From the NCBI RefSeq assembly GCF_029784165.1, contig NC_073695.1:205935281-205999280 (forward strand): a DNA stretch of 64,000 bases. Direction: 5' to 3'. The position numbers and the translations under genes are program-made. Of this stretch, positions 10,608-20,872 are shown piece after piece (position 1 is the first letter of the stretch; each line of letters opens with the position of its first letter). The notes beneath the pieces are model-generated. The model had not been told where the DNA came from, searched no databases, and saw only the letters and a list, made by a program, of their open reading frames with translations. The DNA comes from Wyeomyia smithii. Taxonomy: Eukaryota > Arthropoda > Insecta > Diptera > Culicidae.

Positions 10608-13600
10608 CTAACCAGGCTTGAGATGAGCTGCGGGCCAAATCCCAAGCGATTTGCCATGCAGGTCTTCTAAGTCGTAGGAAGAGCTACCAATTTTAGCTTT
10701 TACTCTGCAGGGTAAATACTGGGCACCATATTTAGCATTGTAATTATCTGCGGCACTCGATTGTCGCATGTTTCGGCGATATATTAACTGACCGGGTGCG
10801 AAAGCTTTGGCAAACCGGCGATGCCTCAAATTATATTGTTTTGTACAAAGATCCTTAGCGGCTTCTAGTTTTTTTCTAACTACATCATGTATGTTACCAA
10901 ACAAATCTCTTCTAATCTTATCTATTTCATCCGGAGATTTTTCTGCCCTATCGAGGTACAAGCGATGATCGGATCCTTTGGCAAAAATTTCATGACCGTG
11001 TGTAACAAAATAGGGTGTGAGACCAGTTGAATTATGGACACTGGAGTTCAAGACGGTTTCAATCTCCGTTATTTTCGTGTCCCACAATCGTTGGTCTTGC
11101 TTAACATAGGTTCGGATGGCGGCATTTACGGTCCGATTCACCCTCTCAACTGGGTTAGCTTGCGAATGGTAGCGAGAGTTGAGCCAGTGAGTCAGCCCGA
11201 ATTTATCAACTAAATTCTTAAATTCGCGGGAGGTGAAACAACTTGCGTTGTCTGTGATGATAATTTCAGGTGTTGAATTGCGAAAAAACCAAAGATTGGT
11301 GAGAGTAGCACAGAGACTGCTGCTCTCGATGCGTTTCACCGGATGCAAGAGGACCCATTTACTGAACAGGTCAGCCACTACAAGTATGTGTTGGTTTCCT
11401 TTTTTACTGCGAGGCAACGGACCAACAAAATCGACAGAAATGATTTGCCATGGGTGATGGGCTATTTTGCGGTCGCCCATCGGTGGGACTACCGGGACGT
11501 ACGCGGGTTTAACCTCCTTGCATGTCTTACAATTATTCACGTATCGTTTAATTTGTGCTGCCATATTTGGCCAAAAATAACGTTGCCTTATTCTGTGCAA
11601 CGTTTTATCATATCCCAAATGCATTTGTTCATCGTGACAATCTCTCAAAATTTCCGATTGACTTCCCGGGGAAGGCACAAGCTTCCACTGGTATCTAGCA
11701 TCAAAAGCGGATTCTTTGCCAGCGACGAATTTATATAATTGATTATTTTCTATCTTAAAATCTACGTGATCATCGGGGTTAGCCGTTATTTTCTGTTTGA
11801 GGGATTTATACCACTCTGATTCGGATTCGTTATCAAGAGTTGCAACACTTCTCGACAAAGCATCCGCCACGACATTTTCTTTCCCCTTTCGATGTACCAA
11901 TGTCATGTCAAATTGTTGTAAGGTCAAACTCCACCGGCTGCAACGGGACCCCACCTTCCAGGAAGTGGTAAGTATATGGGTGAGAGCCGATGAATCAGTC
12001 ACAAGGGTAAAGTGGCTGCCTTCCACGTAACCGCGAAACGCTTCTATGGATAGCAGAGCTGCGAGAGCCTCTTTCTCGGCTGGGTGGTAATTTCGTTGAG
12101 GGGTAGAGAGTTTTTTCGAAAAATAGGAAATGACTCGTTCCTGCCCATCCTGAATTTGTGTCAGGACACCGGCCACCGCCACATCTGAAGCATCCGTCTG
12201 TATCTGGAATTCGCTTCCGAAATCTGGACTGCTAAGAATGGGGGCCGTTATAAGACTTTCTTTAATAGTCTCAAACGCCTTTTCGGCCGCCTCATTCCAC
12301 TGGACGACCTTGCTTTTAGTTTTAAGTAATTCTGTCAAGGGGGCAACTATTTCACTGAAGGTGGGAATAAATCGGCGATAATAGTTCCCCATACCCAAAA
12401 ATCGCCTAAGCTTGGTGATTGAAGTTGGGCATTCGTAATCGACTATGGGTCGTATTTTCTCCGGGTTTGGTCTAAGACCATCCGTGGAAAGGAGATATCC
12501 CAGAAAAGAAAGCTCCGACACCCCAAATTGTGACTTTTCTAAGTTGATTGCTAAGTTGGCCCCATGCAATCGGCGCGCGATTTCCGACAGCAATCGTACA
12601 TGTTCATCGAAGGTTTCACTTACTACAACAATGTCATCTAAATAAACGAAGACATTCGGTTCCAGTTCACCAAACCCCAGCACTCGATCCATCAACCTTG
12701 ACAGCGTAGCTGGGCTGTTGATCAAGCCAAAAGGAAGCTTGGTGAACTGAAACAACCCTTTGCCTTGCACACAGAACGACGTATATTTTCGGGATTTGTG
12801 CTCTAGCGGTATTTGCAGAAACGCTTCCGACAAATCGATTGTCGATAAATAACGTGCTTTAGGAAGCTGACCAAGTATTCGGGCGGGGTGAGGTAAGGGG
12901 TAAGAATCACGCACGGTCCGCTCGTTGATTTTTCGAGCGTCTAAACACAAGCGCACTTTACCTGTTGGCTTGATGATAGGGACAACATTCAGTGCCCAAT
13001 CAGAATGGGTTCTTTCAATTATTCCTAGCATCAACATTCTCTCCAACTCGTCAGCCACTAACGACTGAACTTTAGGAGACATGACGTACGGAAATTGGCG
13101 AATGGCTGGTTTATCTTTCCATTCTTCTTTTAATTCTATACAGTGGGTGATCAAGGGGGTGGTTGAAATTTCTCCTGGCATAGCGATTTTGAACATTGTC
13201 TTAACTTCGTCGATCCTCTTCGCTTCAGAAAGAGTGAGAGTCGATTGAAGTGGTGGCGGCATAGGATCTAATTCATCGGTGTAGGCAGTATAATGAATAG
13301 TTGGCACAATATTGAATTTTTGCCAAAAATCCATCCCACACAAACAATTAACCGTAAGCCGTGGTACCACTAAAGTAGGTATTATTTTAGAACGATTTTC
13401 AAAACTAAATAATATGTTTATTTCTCCTAATATGTCTAACGTGTCGCCCCCGGCGGTTTTTAATACTATCGGGCGTTTTAAATCGTGCATCTTATGGGGT
13501 TTTAGTCTTTCGTACATTGAAGCGTTAATCATGGTGGACTGACTACCACTATCTAGAAGAGCTTTAGATAAAATTCCGTCCAGTTTGACTTGAATATAAG

Positions 13601-13802
13601 GGCGGCTATCGTTTTTCGTAGCTACAGTAAGTTGATTAACTTCCTCGGCTGGACTATAAATAAGTTCATCCGCTGAATGTCCGATCAACTGTAGCTCCTC
13701 TTTTATACTAGAAAAATCTACGTGCGCGGAGGGAGGTTCGGTGGAGGGCGACTTACATCCACCTGAATCCCGTTTTTTTTGCAATACGGGCAGTTCAAGG
13801 TT
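10608..13802 (-). CDS. pol: Ty3/gypsy Pol polyprotein (PR-RT-RNaseH-IN)
   Basis: An uninterrupted minus frame of over 1050 codons, opening just after a stop at 13803-13805. It has no ATG near its start, so it is expected to be made by frameshifting from gag. Counting from the TTG at 13784: protease active site LLDSG (76-80), RT palm YLDD (381-384), RNase H acidic residue in QTDAS (531), integrase zinc residues H717, H722, C752, C755, and integrase catalytic D785, D845, E880. It would copy the element's RNA and insert it into the genome. No stop or frameshift is visible in pol, in contrast to gag. It ends without a recognisable chromodomain. Confidence 0.93.
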   Translation of the reverse strand, partial: NLELPVLQKKRDSGGCKSPSTEPPSAHVDFSSIKEELQLIGHSADELIYSPAEEVNQLTVATKNDSRPYIQVKLDGILSKALLDSGSQSTMINASMYERLKPHKMHDLKRPIVLKTAGGDTLDILGEINILFSFENRSKIIPTLVVPRLTVNCLCGMDFWQKFNIVPTIHYTAYTDELDPMPPPLQSTLTLSEAKRIDEVKTMFKIAMPGEISTTPLITHCIELKEEWKDKPAIRQFPYVMSPKVQSLVADELERMLMLGIIERTHSDWALNVVPIIKPTGKVRLCLDARKINERTVRDSYPLPHPARILGQLPKARYLSTIDLSEAFLQIPLEHKSRKYTSFCVQGKGLFQFTKLPFGLINSPATLSRLMDRVLGFGELEPNVFVYLDDIVVVSETFDEHVRLLSEIARRLHGANLAINLEKSQFGVSELSFLGYLLSTDGLRPNPEKIRPIVDYECPTSITKLRRFLGMGNYYRRFIPTFSEIVAPLTELLKTKSKVVQWNEAAEKAFETIKESLITAPILSSPDFGSEFQIQTDASDVAVAGVLTQIQDGQERVISYFSKKLSTPQRNYHPAEKEALAALLSIEAFRGYVEGSHFTLVTDSSALTHILTTSWKVGSRCSRWSLTLQQFDMTLVHRKGKENVVADALSRSVATLDNESESEWYKSLKQKITANPDDHVDFKIENNQLYKFVAGKESAFDARYQWKLVPSPGSQSEILRDCHDEQMHLGYDKTLHRIRQRYFWPNMAAQIKRYVNNCKTCKEVKPAYVPVVPPMGDRKIAHHPWQIISVDFVGPLPRSKKGNQHILVVADLFSKWVLLHPVKRIESSSLCATLTNLWFFRNSTPEIIITDNASCFTSREFKNLVDKFGLTHWLNSRYHSQANPVERVNRTVNAAIRTYVKQDQRLWDTKITEIETVLNSSVHNSTGLTPYFVTHGHEIFAKGSDHRLYLDRAEKSPDEIDKIRRDLFGNIHDVVRKKLEAAKDLCTKQYNLRHRRFAKAFAPGQLIYRRNMRQSSAADNYNAKYGAQYLPCRVKAKIGSSSYDLEDLHGKSLGIWPAAHLKPG
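13772..13778 (-). promoter_or_regulatory. A_AAA_AAC slippery site at the gag-pol overlap
   Basis: On the minus strand an A8 run followed by C gives the canonical -1 slippery heptamer A_AAA_AAC. Relative to the frame carrying a CX2CX9CX2C motif (about 13831-13781), a -1 slip here enters the pol frame exactly. That frame ends with a TAG shortly downstream (about 13718-13720), so gag and pol overlap. This is the expected layout for programmed -1 frameshifting. It cannot serve the gag frame as it stands, because a one-base break upstream has shifted gag. Confidence 0.65.
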
Positions 13803-16023
13803 TCAAAGCCTTTGAATCCACAAATAAGGCAAAAACTCTTAAGGGCTCCTGACATTGTTCATGTTGATGATTGGGCTTCCTACAGTTATAGCAAACTGAT
13901 AGACAGGGAGGTCGGTGGGCTGCCACTAATTGACCTAAGTTAAGCAACTGTTGTCTACCAGAACCAGTAGCACTGGGTGGTCTCGAGGACTTGAACGAAT
14001 CGCCCGTAAAAGAGGGTACGTTCCGGTTATTTCGTTCTTGGTCTCCGCTCACTTTGTTATTGGTATTAGTTTTAGATGCACGATTAGCATTCTGATTTCC
14101 ATCTGCGCGGTTGGCGATTTTTTTTATATCATTTTTCTTTTCATTTTGTTCGGTTAGCAAGTGAACTGATTTTTCCGTCCCGAATACACTATTAAGTAAG
14201 GAAAAGCTATGAGTATCAAGTTTTCGCCCCGCGGCAATTAAAGAGGGTAAATCATAAATGGGAATAAAGGTTAACGCTTTACGATAATCCGTTCGCATAT
14301 TTTTATGCACTACTTTCATTTTCTCATCTTCCGATAGCGGCCACATCATTGCTCGAAACAACTTTTCCATTTCATAATAATATGATTGAAAGGATTCATT
14401 TCGTTGTTGCTTCCGCAAAGTAGTTTTCTCTCTGATTACATTATCTAGGTCCGGGTGGACAAAAGCATTTCTTAGTTCATATACTAAATGATCCCAATTA
14501 TACAGGCGACCTATTGATCGCATGGAATGATACCAGCTTAAAGCTGGACCTCCAAAAAGGTGCAATGCCGAATCGAACAATTCAGTATCTGACACTTTTT
14601 CAGAAATGGCCAAACTTTGGACTTTAAATAAAAATTCGTTCAGATATAACCCTTGATCGTCTCCTTGGTACTTATCGATATTCCACCGAGAAACCGGCAG
14701 CGTTCTGTGACTATTATTATAGGACGGATAACAACCTTGATTTATGCTTGAGGGTGGGATACCGAATGAATCGAAACCGGTGTGGGCAAAATTGTTTGGT
14801 TGCCCGTTTGACGGGTAGAAACCAGCGAACATCGGGGCGTTCCACGTTTGGTTCGGAACTTGTGCATGTTCGAAACGGAAACGGTGGCTACTATGCCCAG
14901 GGGTGCTCTCCGTTTTCGGCGGGCCCGTCCAAGCAGAGGTATTGGCCCCCATTATCACTGGGTTGCCAGTATACAATGAGGGTTGTATTGAAGTAGATGG
15001 TATCGGAGTGGAGGGTGGTAGAAATTGATTACTGATCGAATACGACGGTTGCCATCTTGTTAAAATACTGGCGGACGTGGGGATCACCGCAGCAGGTGGG
15101 TTTTGGTGTAAAGGTGTAGGGGGTATTCTTGAGCTGTGATTTAGACTGCTCGAGTACTGAGTACCACTGAAATAGCACTGGCTCGTGCTCGGGGCCCGAG
15201 TAGGTCTATGGTTTGGCAAGCTCTCACTACTACCAGGAAAATGGTACGGTTCCAGCTGGGCAAAACTGGATGAAGTCGGAACCGCGGAACTTTGCCACTC
15301 GGTCTGAACCGAACGGTCCTCACCTTGCCACCGCGGAGATTTGAATTTCTCTTGAAGGTTTATCAGTTGGAGTTTATAATAGTTTTCCGCTTCTTCAGCT
15401 CGCTTACGTCTACCTATCTCGTCAAGCAAAACCGAACGATCAATTTCAATTTTGATCAAATCTTGAGGCACTGTGTCTAAAATTTCTTCCAAAGTAACTA
15501 CTTGGGACTGCAACGGGCTAAGTTGTTCTTCATCTTCATTTTCGTTTTCGTCCGACTCTTCCGATTCAAAATTAACTCTTTTGTAAAAAAAATAATACAG
15601 ATGATCGACCACAATCACAAACATCGTCTCGATATCATCTTTTAAATTTCCTTCTACTTGATTCAACATCAATAGAATTCTTCCCCCCAAATGCAGCAGT
15701 CGATCTTTGCATCTACTATCATCTTTTTTTTCACGCAACACGGCCTCTATCTCATCAAACTTTGTCTTGCATAGTTCAATTTGTAAATTAATATCCTCTC
15801 TCCACGATTTGATCGGAGTTTCCTCCCCTGACTTTTCCTTCTTTAGTTTAGCCCTTAAGCAACGTAGTAACTTCGATCGCTCTCCTTCTAATACAATTTC
15901 GCGTATCTTTAATTCGAAACTTAATTCCTCATCAGTCAATAAATCTGGACGTAAATCATAATACCACTCTACAAAAGCTTCTTGGCGATTCCGTGAATTG
16001 GGAAAAGAGTTATAAGAATCCAT
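13795..16023 (-). CDS. gag: Ty3/gypsy Gag, C-terminal end frameshifted
   Basis: 742 codons from an ATG at 16023. The N-terminal third is charged and acidic (DENENEDEEQ near residue 170). The middle is rich in Ser, Pro and Gln. The capsid-like region lies around residues 455-620 (WNIDKYQGDD...LNEFLFKVQ). A zinc knuckle C-YN-C-RKPN-H-QHEQ-C (CX2CX4HX4C) sits at about 711-724. The ORF then ends after 18 further residues at TGA 13795-13797. A second metal-binding motif (CX2CX9CX2C, 13831-13781) lies just downstream in the -1 frame, and only from that frame is the slippery site usable. The A5 run at 13831-13835 (plus strand) is the likely site of a one-base loss, by mutation or assembly error. Confidence 0.85.
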   Translation of the reverse strand: MDSYNSFPNSRNRQEAFVEWYYDLRPDLLTDEELSFELKIREIVLEGERSKLLRCLRAKLKKEKSGEETPIKSWREDINLQIELCKTKFDEIEAVLREKKDDSRCKDRLLHLGGRILLMLNQVEGNLKDDIETMFVIVVDHLYYFFYKRVNFESEESDENENEDEEQLSPLQSQVVTLEEILDTVPQDLIKIEIDRSVLLDEIGRRKRAEEAENYYKLQLINLQEKFKSPRWQGEDRSVQTEWQSSAVPTSSSFAQLEPYHFPGSSESLPNHRPTRAPSTSQCYFSGTQYSSSLNHSSRIPPTPLHQNPPAAVIPTSASILTRWQPSYSISNQFLPPSTPIPSTSIQPSLYTGNPVIMGANTSAWTGPPKTESTPGHSSHRFRFEHAQVPNQTWNAPMFAGFYPSNGQPNNFAHTGFDSFGIPPSSINQGCYPSYNNSHRTLPVSRWNIDKYQGDDQGLYLNEFLFKVQSLAISEKVSDTELFDSALHLFGGPALSWYHSMRSIGRLYNWDHLVYELRNAFVHPDLDNVIREKTTLRKQQRNESFQSYYYEMEKLFRAMMWPLSEDEKMKVVHKNMRTDYRKALTFIPIYDLPSLIAAGRKLDTHSFSLLNSVFGTEKSVHLLTEQNEKKNDIKKIANRADGNQNANRASKTNTNNKVSGDQERNNRNVPSFTGDSFKSSRPPSATGSGRQQLLNLGQLVAAHRPPCLSVCYNCRKPNHQHEQCQEPLRVFALFVDSKALKP

Positions 16024-16350
16024 TACAACCCAATCAGATGATATGCACTGCTTAATTCTGAGAAAAAGATGATTGCCTACGTTCGACTACGATCCTTTTA
16101 TAAGGGAGACAAAACTTTCGTTATCAAATCAGATGTATTCTCTATCAATCGCAGATCCAATATTTTTTTTTTAACACATGCCTTTTAATCATGAACACAG
16201 CAATAATGAATCAGATTTCTTCATGCAAATATCCGAAGTGGACTGAATATGATCGCGATAGAATGCCAATTTATCGATCTTCCCCTTCACAATGAGAAAA
16301 AAATTTCGAGAGAATATTTTTTTTATTATTATTTTACGCTGCGCGCCACT
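16024..16350 (-). promoter_or_regulatory. Ty3/gypsy 5' leader with PBS-like site (16337-16348)
   Basis: Two bases inside the 5' LTR, the minus strand reads TGGCGCGCAGCG (16348-16337). Starting TGG at this spacing is typical of a tRNA primer-binding site; I could not assign the tRNA. The rest of the ~330-bp leader is AT-rich and ends at the gag ATG. Confidence 0.65.
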
Positions 16351-17878
16351 TGAAACATTTCTCTTCGTTTCTCTTAAATCTAATTATTACACCACTGATA
16401 CGGCTAGCTACTCTCAGGGCAACGAGGCGGAAGGAACGAAAAATTGGCACTTACCCGCTTCTCAAAAGTCTCACAATTCGGCCTTTCTCGCAATTGGTTA
16501 GAAACGCAATAGAATTTAAAGAAAAATATTATATATATTATAAGAAGGTTTAATTAAAAGGATTTTTTTTGCTCTTAACTCTATTTTAAATGAAAAAAGG
16601 TTTTACAAATATTTACGTTGGCATGCGTTCTTGTTGCGGCCGTCGGTCGGTTGGGCGCCTGCGATGAACCGGGAACGTCTGCTGACCAGCGAGGTGCGTA
16701 GCTGAGCGAAGAGCCACTCGGAGAAGAAAACGGGTGAACGTACCTTGAGTGACGAACGATAGTGGTTATGTCAACTCGTGCTATCCCGTAAATGCCGTCC
16801 CTCTCGGCAGGCTGGGGAATTACTCTCCGCAACACAGAGATGTCTAGATATCCCACGAACGTGGTGGTGGGTTTTAGTCGGGGCGCGGACCGTGTGTTGA
16901 TGGACGGTCTATAACTTCGCGACACGTGACACTAGCTTTACCTGTTGTGCACAAATGTCCTTTTGGAGTGGGTTTTTTTGGGGGAAGTGGGCACCGCACT
17001 AACAAGGATCGGGCGGATGCCAGGACAGTCGATCTATAACTTTAATATTCCGATCTTCCGCCGGCAAACTAGGAACCGAAGTTCACCACTCCGCGATGCT
17101 AACCACTTCACTTCACTCTTGCCCGATCGTAACGTTTTGTCAATTTCTCTGATTGACCGCGTCGCGTTATCACGTCCCGACTCACACTAGTGTCTATCGT
17201 AGAAGAGAGTTCCCATATCGCCCGAACTCCCTTTTATAGTCTCGCTCTTGCCTGTGTGGTTGTCTCCGGATGCATGCTGCCGCAGTTTGGGTCCCTATTG
17301 TGCTCCGCTTGCGTTTTGGAGTAACTCGACCCATATGGCAGATTTTACAGCTGACTCCTTTTAGTTTGAATTGACCGTTAGTGATCGTTACTCTAATATG
17401 AATCATTAGGATTTTGGGAGTGATTTTGCGCGACTTACTGCTGGTAGTTGATGGAAAGGAAATTACAGTGGAGCATGCAAGCGCTCTCTTTTAATATAGA
17501 CAAATCTTTCCATCAACTTGATAATTAAGAATTAGTTTATACAATGCAAACTGTGTTGTCGGTGCGTTGCCCTGTTTGAAAAATTGATTTCTCTAATAGT
17601 TTTAATCTTAGGTTTATTTTTTTTTACGATTGATTTTGAATCACTCCCACATCTATGTTTGCTGATCCAACTTTTACCCGCCACCCAGGCCAATTCACTT
17701 GTATTACCCAAACTTTCTAGATTTGGAAACGAGCCTGACTAACGAGCGCGACATCTCACGCGGTGGGCTGGATCAACAAACATAGGGTACGTTCCAAAAT
17801 AGCATCGAATTTTGTCATACATTTGTCTCGTACATTTTTTTTTGGCTTTTGAGAAGACGGTTGTAACCGTTGGTTACA
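16351..17878 (-). repeat. Ty3/gypsy 5' LTR with TATA box at 17231-17238
   Basis: The partner of 8311-9838 and the transcription-starting copy on the minus strand. It contains TATAAAAG (17231-17238; the same site in the other LTR is 9191-9198), a plausible core promoter about 640 bases into the LTR. The last 123 bases (17756-17878) happen to extend the interrupted BEL/Pao frame with LTR-encoded residues before a stop. Confidence 0.94.
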
Positions 17879-20325
17879 CAGTGGAACCATTAGATTTAGG
17901 TTGTTCACCCCAACAAGAATCTTTGGTACGGCCTCGACGTAGCTCGAGACTGGGATCCCTTTGAGGTATGTATATCGCGCAGCAAGGTTTTCGAATGACA
18001 GTGTTTGTTTTGGTAGCGACAACTCCTTTACGGTTTGAACCTCATTCAACTTATGCTTTCTCCCCCCAGCACCGGATATAACTAGCGACATTTGTTTTGA
18101 TTCACTTTCAACTCTGGTTACGTTCGCCGTCCATAGCAAACACAAAGGGGCTTTTACACCATCAACACCAAGCTCCTCGGCAATACTTTCCTCAATTAAG
18201 GTCAAAGATGACCCGTCGTCAAGGAAGGCGAAGGTCTCTACCTTTCCTCTAGGCCCGTGTAAAGTCACTGGCAGTATACGAAAGAACGAAGAATGCTGCA
18301 TTATGCGGTGTGTGAGATTTTCAGAAGTATTCACCAATGACTTCGCACTCGTACTTGCGCCCGCGTTGGTACGTGACGAATGCAAAAGTGGATGATGACG
18401 AAATTCGCAGCCGTTGGTTCCACAGCAGCTCATTTTCCTGCAAGTTCTTCTCCCGTGTGAGCTTAAACAGTTTCGACAGAGTGCATTAGACTGTACACAT
18501 TTCCACCGACCGTCAACGGTGAGCGCCCTGAAAGTTTTACAATCGTTTATCCTATGACCAACATTTTTGCAAGCGGGACATATTTTCTTATCATCCGACT
18601 TAGATGGGAAGCCGATTGCATTACCGGAATTAACAGCGCTTGCGTGAGCATTTATATTACCTTTTGGTTTGGTATTGTTTTTCTCGAACGTACTTGCACT
18701 GACGTTAGCACATGTAGTCACTTTACTCACTGATTGCACCACACTGGACATGAATTTTCCAAAGGTTTCTAAATTCACCTCGGGAAATCTTTGTAAGTAG
18801 GATCCCCATTCCATTTGAAGATGCGGTGGCAGCTTTGCAACTAATTCGACGAGCAGGGTAGGGTTTGACATGTGCGCGGTTTGTCCGGTGACTTCTAAAT
18901 GATCGCAAAGACTTTGAATAGACATCCCAAAATCAATAATGGTTTGGAACCGTTCCAGTTTCGGTGCTGGCGCTGAACGTACTTTCGTCAAAAGAGCGGA
19001 AATAAGGAGTTCAGGCCTTCCATAAAGCATATGGAGCGTCTCCATTACATGAGATACCGATTCAGGCAAAAGTAATCGGCTTTGAACGGCTTCGTACGCG
19101 GCACCCTTGAGACAACGCTGAAGGCGGCACAAGTTTTCCGCGCTGGAGTACCCACAAGCTAGGGTGGAGTTTATAAAACTGCTGATAAACAGCGGCCAAT
19201 CCGCGGGGTTACCAGAAAAAATCGGCAAATCACGGGGCATAACCTGCCTAGCGGCTAATTGCGAGGGGGTGGGGGCGAAAGTGGCTGAGTTTGCATTGAG
19301 CAATGGCAATTGGGATGGCGATGAAACAATATTACCAAATTGTTTGAGTAAATGTTGGTTGGTGACATCAATATTATTTGGTGGTATATTGGCGTGAGAG
19401 GGACAATTTACTGGCTTACCTGGTGGCACGGGGAATACTTCACCAGAGATTTCTGTAGGCCAATATGTTAACGGTGGCGCAGGTACAGATGAACCCATAG
19501 CTGCGGGTGGGGGTGCGTTCATTCGTCCAAACTGTGATGAAGGATACGCTTCGGGTATCGGTACAGGCTCTGGTTGATTGGATACGATGCGTTGCACTGG
19601 CGCAGGTGGATCCATTGATGTAGAAGCATACGGTGCTGTTGCTGGCGCTGATAACAAATCGCGCGACGATGAAGGCTGGAATTCTGATGCAGTATATTTC
19701 TCGGCTACCGCTGGTGCAGGCACTGATTGTTGTATTGCTGCTGATCGCGGTACTTGGAGAGACTGGCAGTTAAAGTAGCTTTCGGTAGCGTCTGATTGGT
19801 TCGTACTGGCGGCAAGTTTGGATGGTCTCCGTTCGCTGATATCGGAACTTGGATGACTCCAGTTTGCTCTGCGCATGAATTTACCCGATTCATCACTTTA
19901 GCTTTGGACCGCTTACTAACTCGGTTGCATTCACTACGCACGCTCTTATCACCATCCTCAGTTCCGAACTGAGATTCAAGCAGCTAATATTTTTCCTCGA
20001 TGAATTTACTCTGCATTGCTTGGAGCTCTGCTAGCTTCTCAAGCTGTAAATTCAACCTGGCCGATTTATCTGAGCCACGAGAGACACGAGATGAGGAGAC
20101 GATGCTGCCTACATCATCTATTTGGCACTTGGGACATGAACGGTTCTATACCGAATCGGAGACACCAACACACGCAAAGTGCCACCAAGCTAGACAACTA
20201 TCGCATTGAACCATATTATCCGCACTGTTGGGACGGTCGCAACGTACGCAATCTGACCGATTCTCGTCGAGCGTTTCTGCGAGGGGTGCCCCACCATTCT
20301 CAGATTCCTCCGGGATGGACTGCAT
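17879..20325 (-). pseudogene. BEL/Pao gag-protease with N-terminal PHD finger (broken)
   Basis: The start is ATG 20325-20323, 31 bases inside the 5' LTR. First comes a PHD-type zinc finger (C-x2-C...MVQCDSCLAWWHFAC...CPKC), cut by TAG at 20146-20148. A Glu/Lys-rich coiled-coil-like stretch (KLAELQAMQSK) follows, with a second TAG near 19985. A frame change between about 19700 and 19876 leads into a long frame (19876-17879). That frame has a gag capsid-like region (LPIFSGNPADWPLFISSF..., DUF1759-like), zinc knuckle CPACKNVGHRINDC, a Cys/His cluster (CRNCLSSHGRRTC), and aspartic protease motif LDDGSS (DUF1758-like). The frame is truncated by the gypsy element at 17878; its continuation is at 8306. 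The stops make it inactive. Confidence 0.85.
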
Positions 20326-20356
20326 ATCGATAATTATACGCAAAATTTCTAAAGTT

Positions 20357-20872
20357 TGTTCCTGAACGTCCGTGGGTTGATTTCGTTAGCAAATCACAAC
20401 GCTTTTAATTTGTTGTAATGTAGCTTTAGCTGTAAATTTATTTTTATTTTAACAATAATTTAAGCAATAGGTTTTATTTAGGGTTAACTTACAATTTTAG
20501 GTTTGCACGTGTTTCGAGAACAGTTTTAACTTTTTCGTACACTTTAATATTTTAATAACTGTAGTTTTAACTCTCTTGCATGAAACCTATTTTACTAGAA
20601 TGTTTTAAATAAAAAAAAATAGTTTTAGGTTTAACTTAGAATGAGAGTAATTCAAGGTTAATTTTAGCAACTTTCCCTCACCTAGGAGTTCTTTACTGTA
20701 CGGCTGTCTAATTAAGAAAGAAAGATGAGCTGGCAAATTTTAAGGAGTAACCCTTGTCCCTTCCATCGGTGACAACTCCTTCGGCGGCTGGGTTACAGTG
20801 TCAATATGACAACTCCTTTGTCGACTGGTATAATTTTCTATCGGTCTAACCGTGAGTGTTGCCAGTATCAAC
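20357..20872 (-). repeat. BEL/Pao 5' LTR
   Basis: Aligns with 4282-4799 with scattered substitutions and 1-2 base indels (roughly a dozen differences). Its outer end lacks the terminal A seen in the other LTR, so the last bases or the target duplication have been altered. I see no TGG-type primer site on its inner side; the minus strand there reads AACTTTAGAAATTTTG. Confidence 0.88.

Larger units (their letters stand above)
8311..17878 (-). mobile_element. Ty3/gypsy LTR retrotransposon, recently inserted
   Basis: A 9568-bp element with TG...CA LTRs of 1528 bp (8311-9838 and 16351-17878) and a 4-bp target duplication CAGT (8307-8310 and 17879-17882). It sits inside BEL/Pao pol; removing it with one CAGT leaves the host frame continuous. 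Internal parts in element order are a PBS-like site (16337-16348), gag (16023-13795), pol (13802-10608) and about 770 bp without a long ORF. There is no env-like ORF and no chromodomain that I can see. Reading both LTRs line by line I found one mismatch (8586 T versus 16626 C), so the insertion is young. Confidence 0.96.
4282..20872 (-). mobile_element. BEL/Pao LTR retrotransposon, interrupted by Ty3/gypsy
   Basis: Two near-identical ~516-bp LTRs (4282-4799 and 20357-~20872) flank a minus-strand gag-protease-RT-RNaseH-integrase relic. Without the 9.6-kb gypsy insert (8311-17882 including one TSD copy), the element would be about 7.0 kb, a normal BEL/Pao length. LTR differences number roughly a dozen plus small indels, so it is older than the gypsy inside it. 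The coding region has several stops and frameshifts. The outer target duplication is not clean: the left flank ends AAACC and the right junction reads AACCTG, so the right edge is uncertain by a few bases. Confidence 0.92.
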
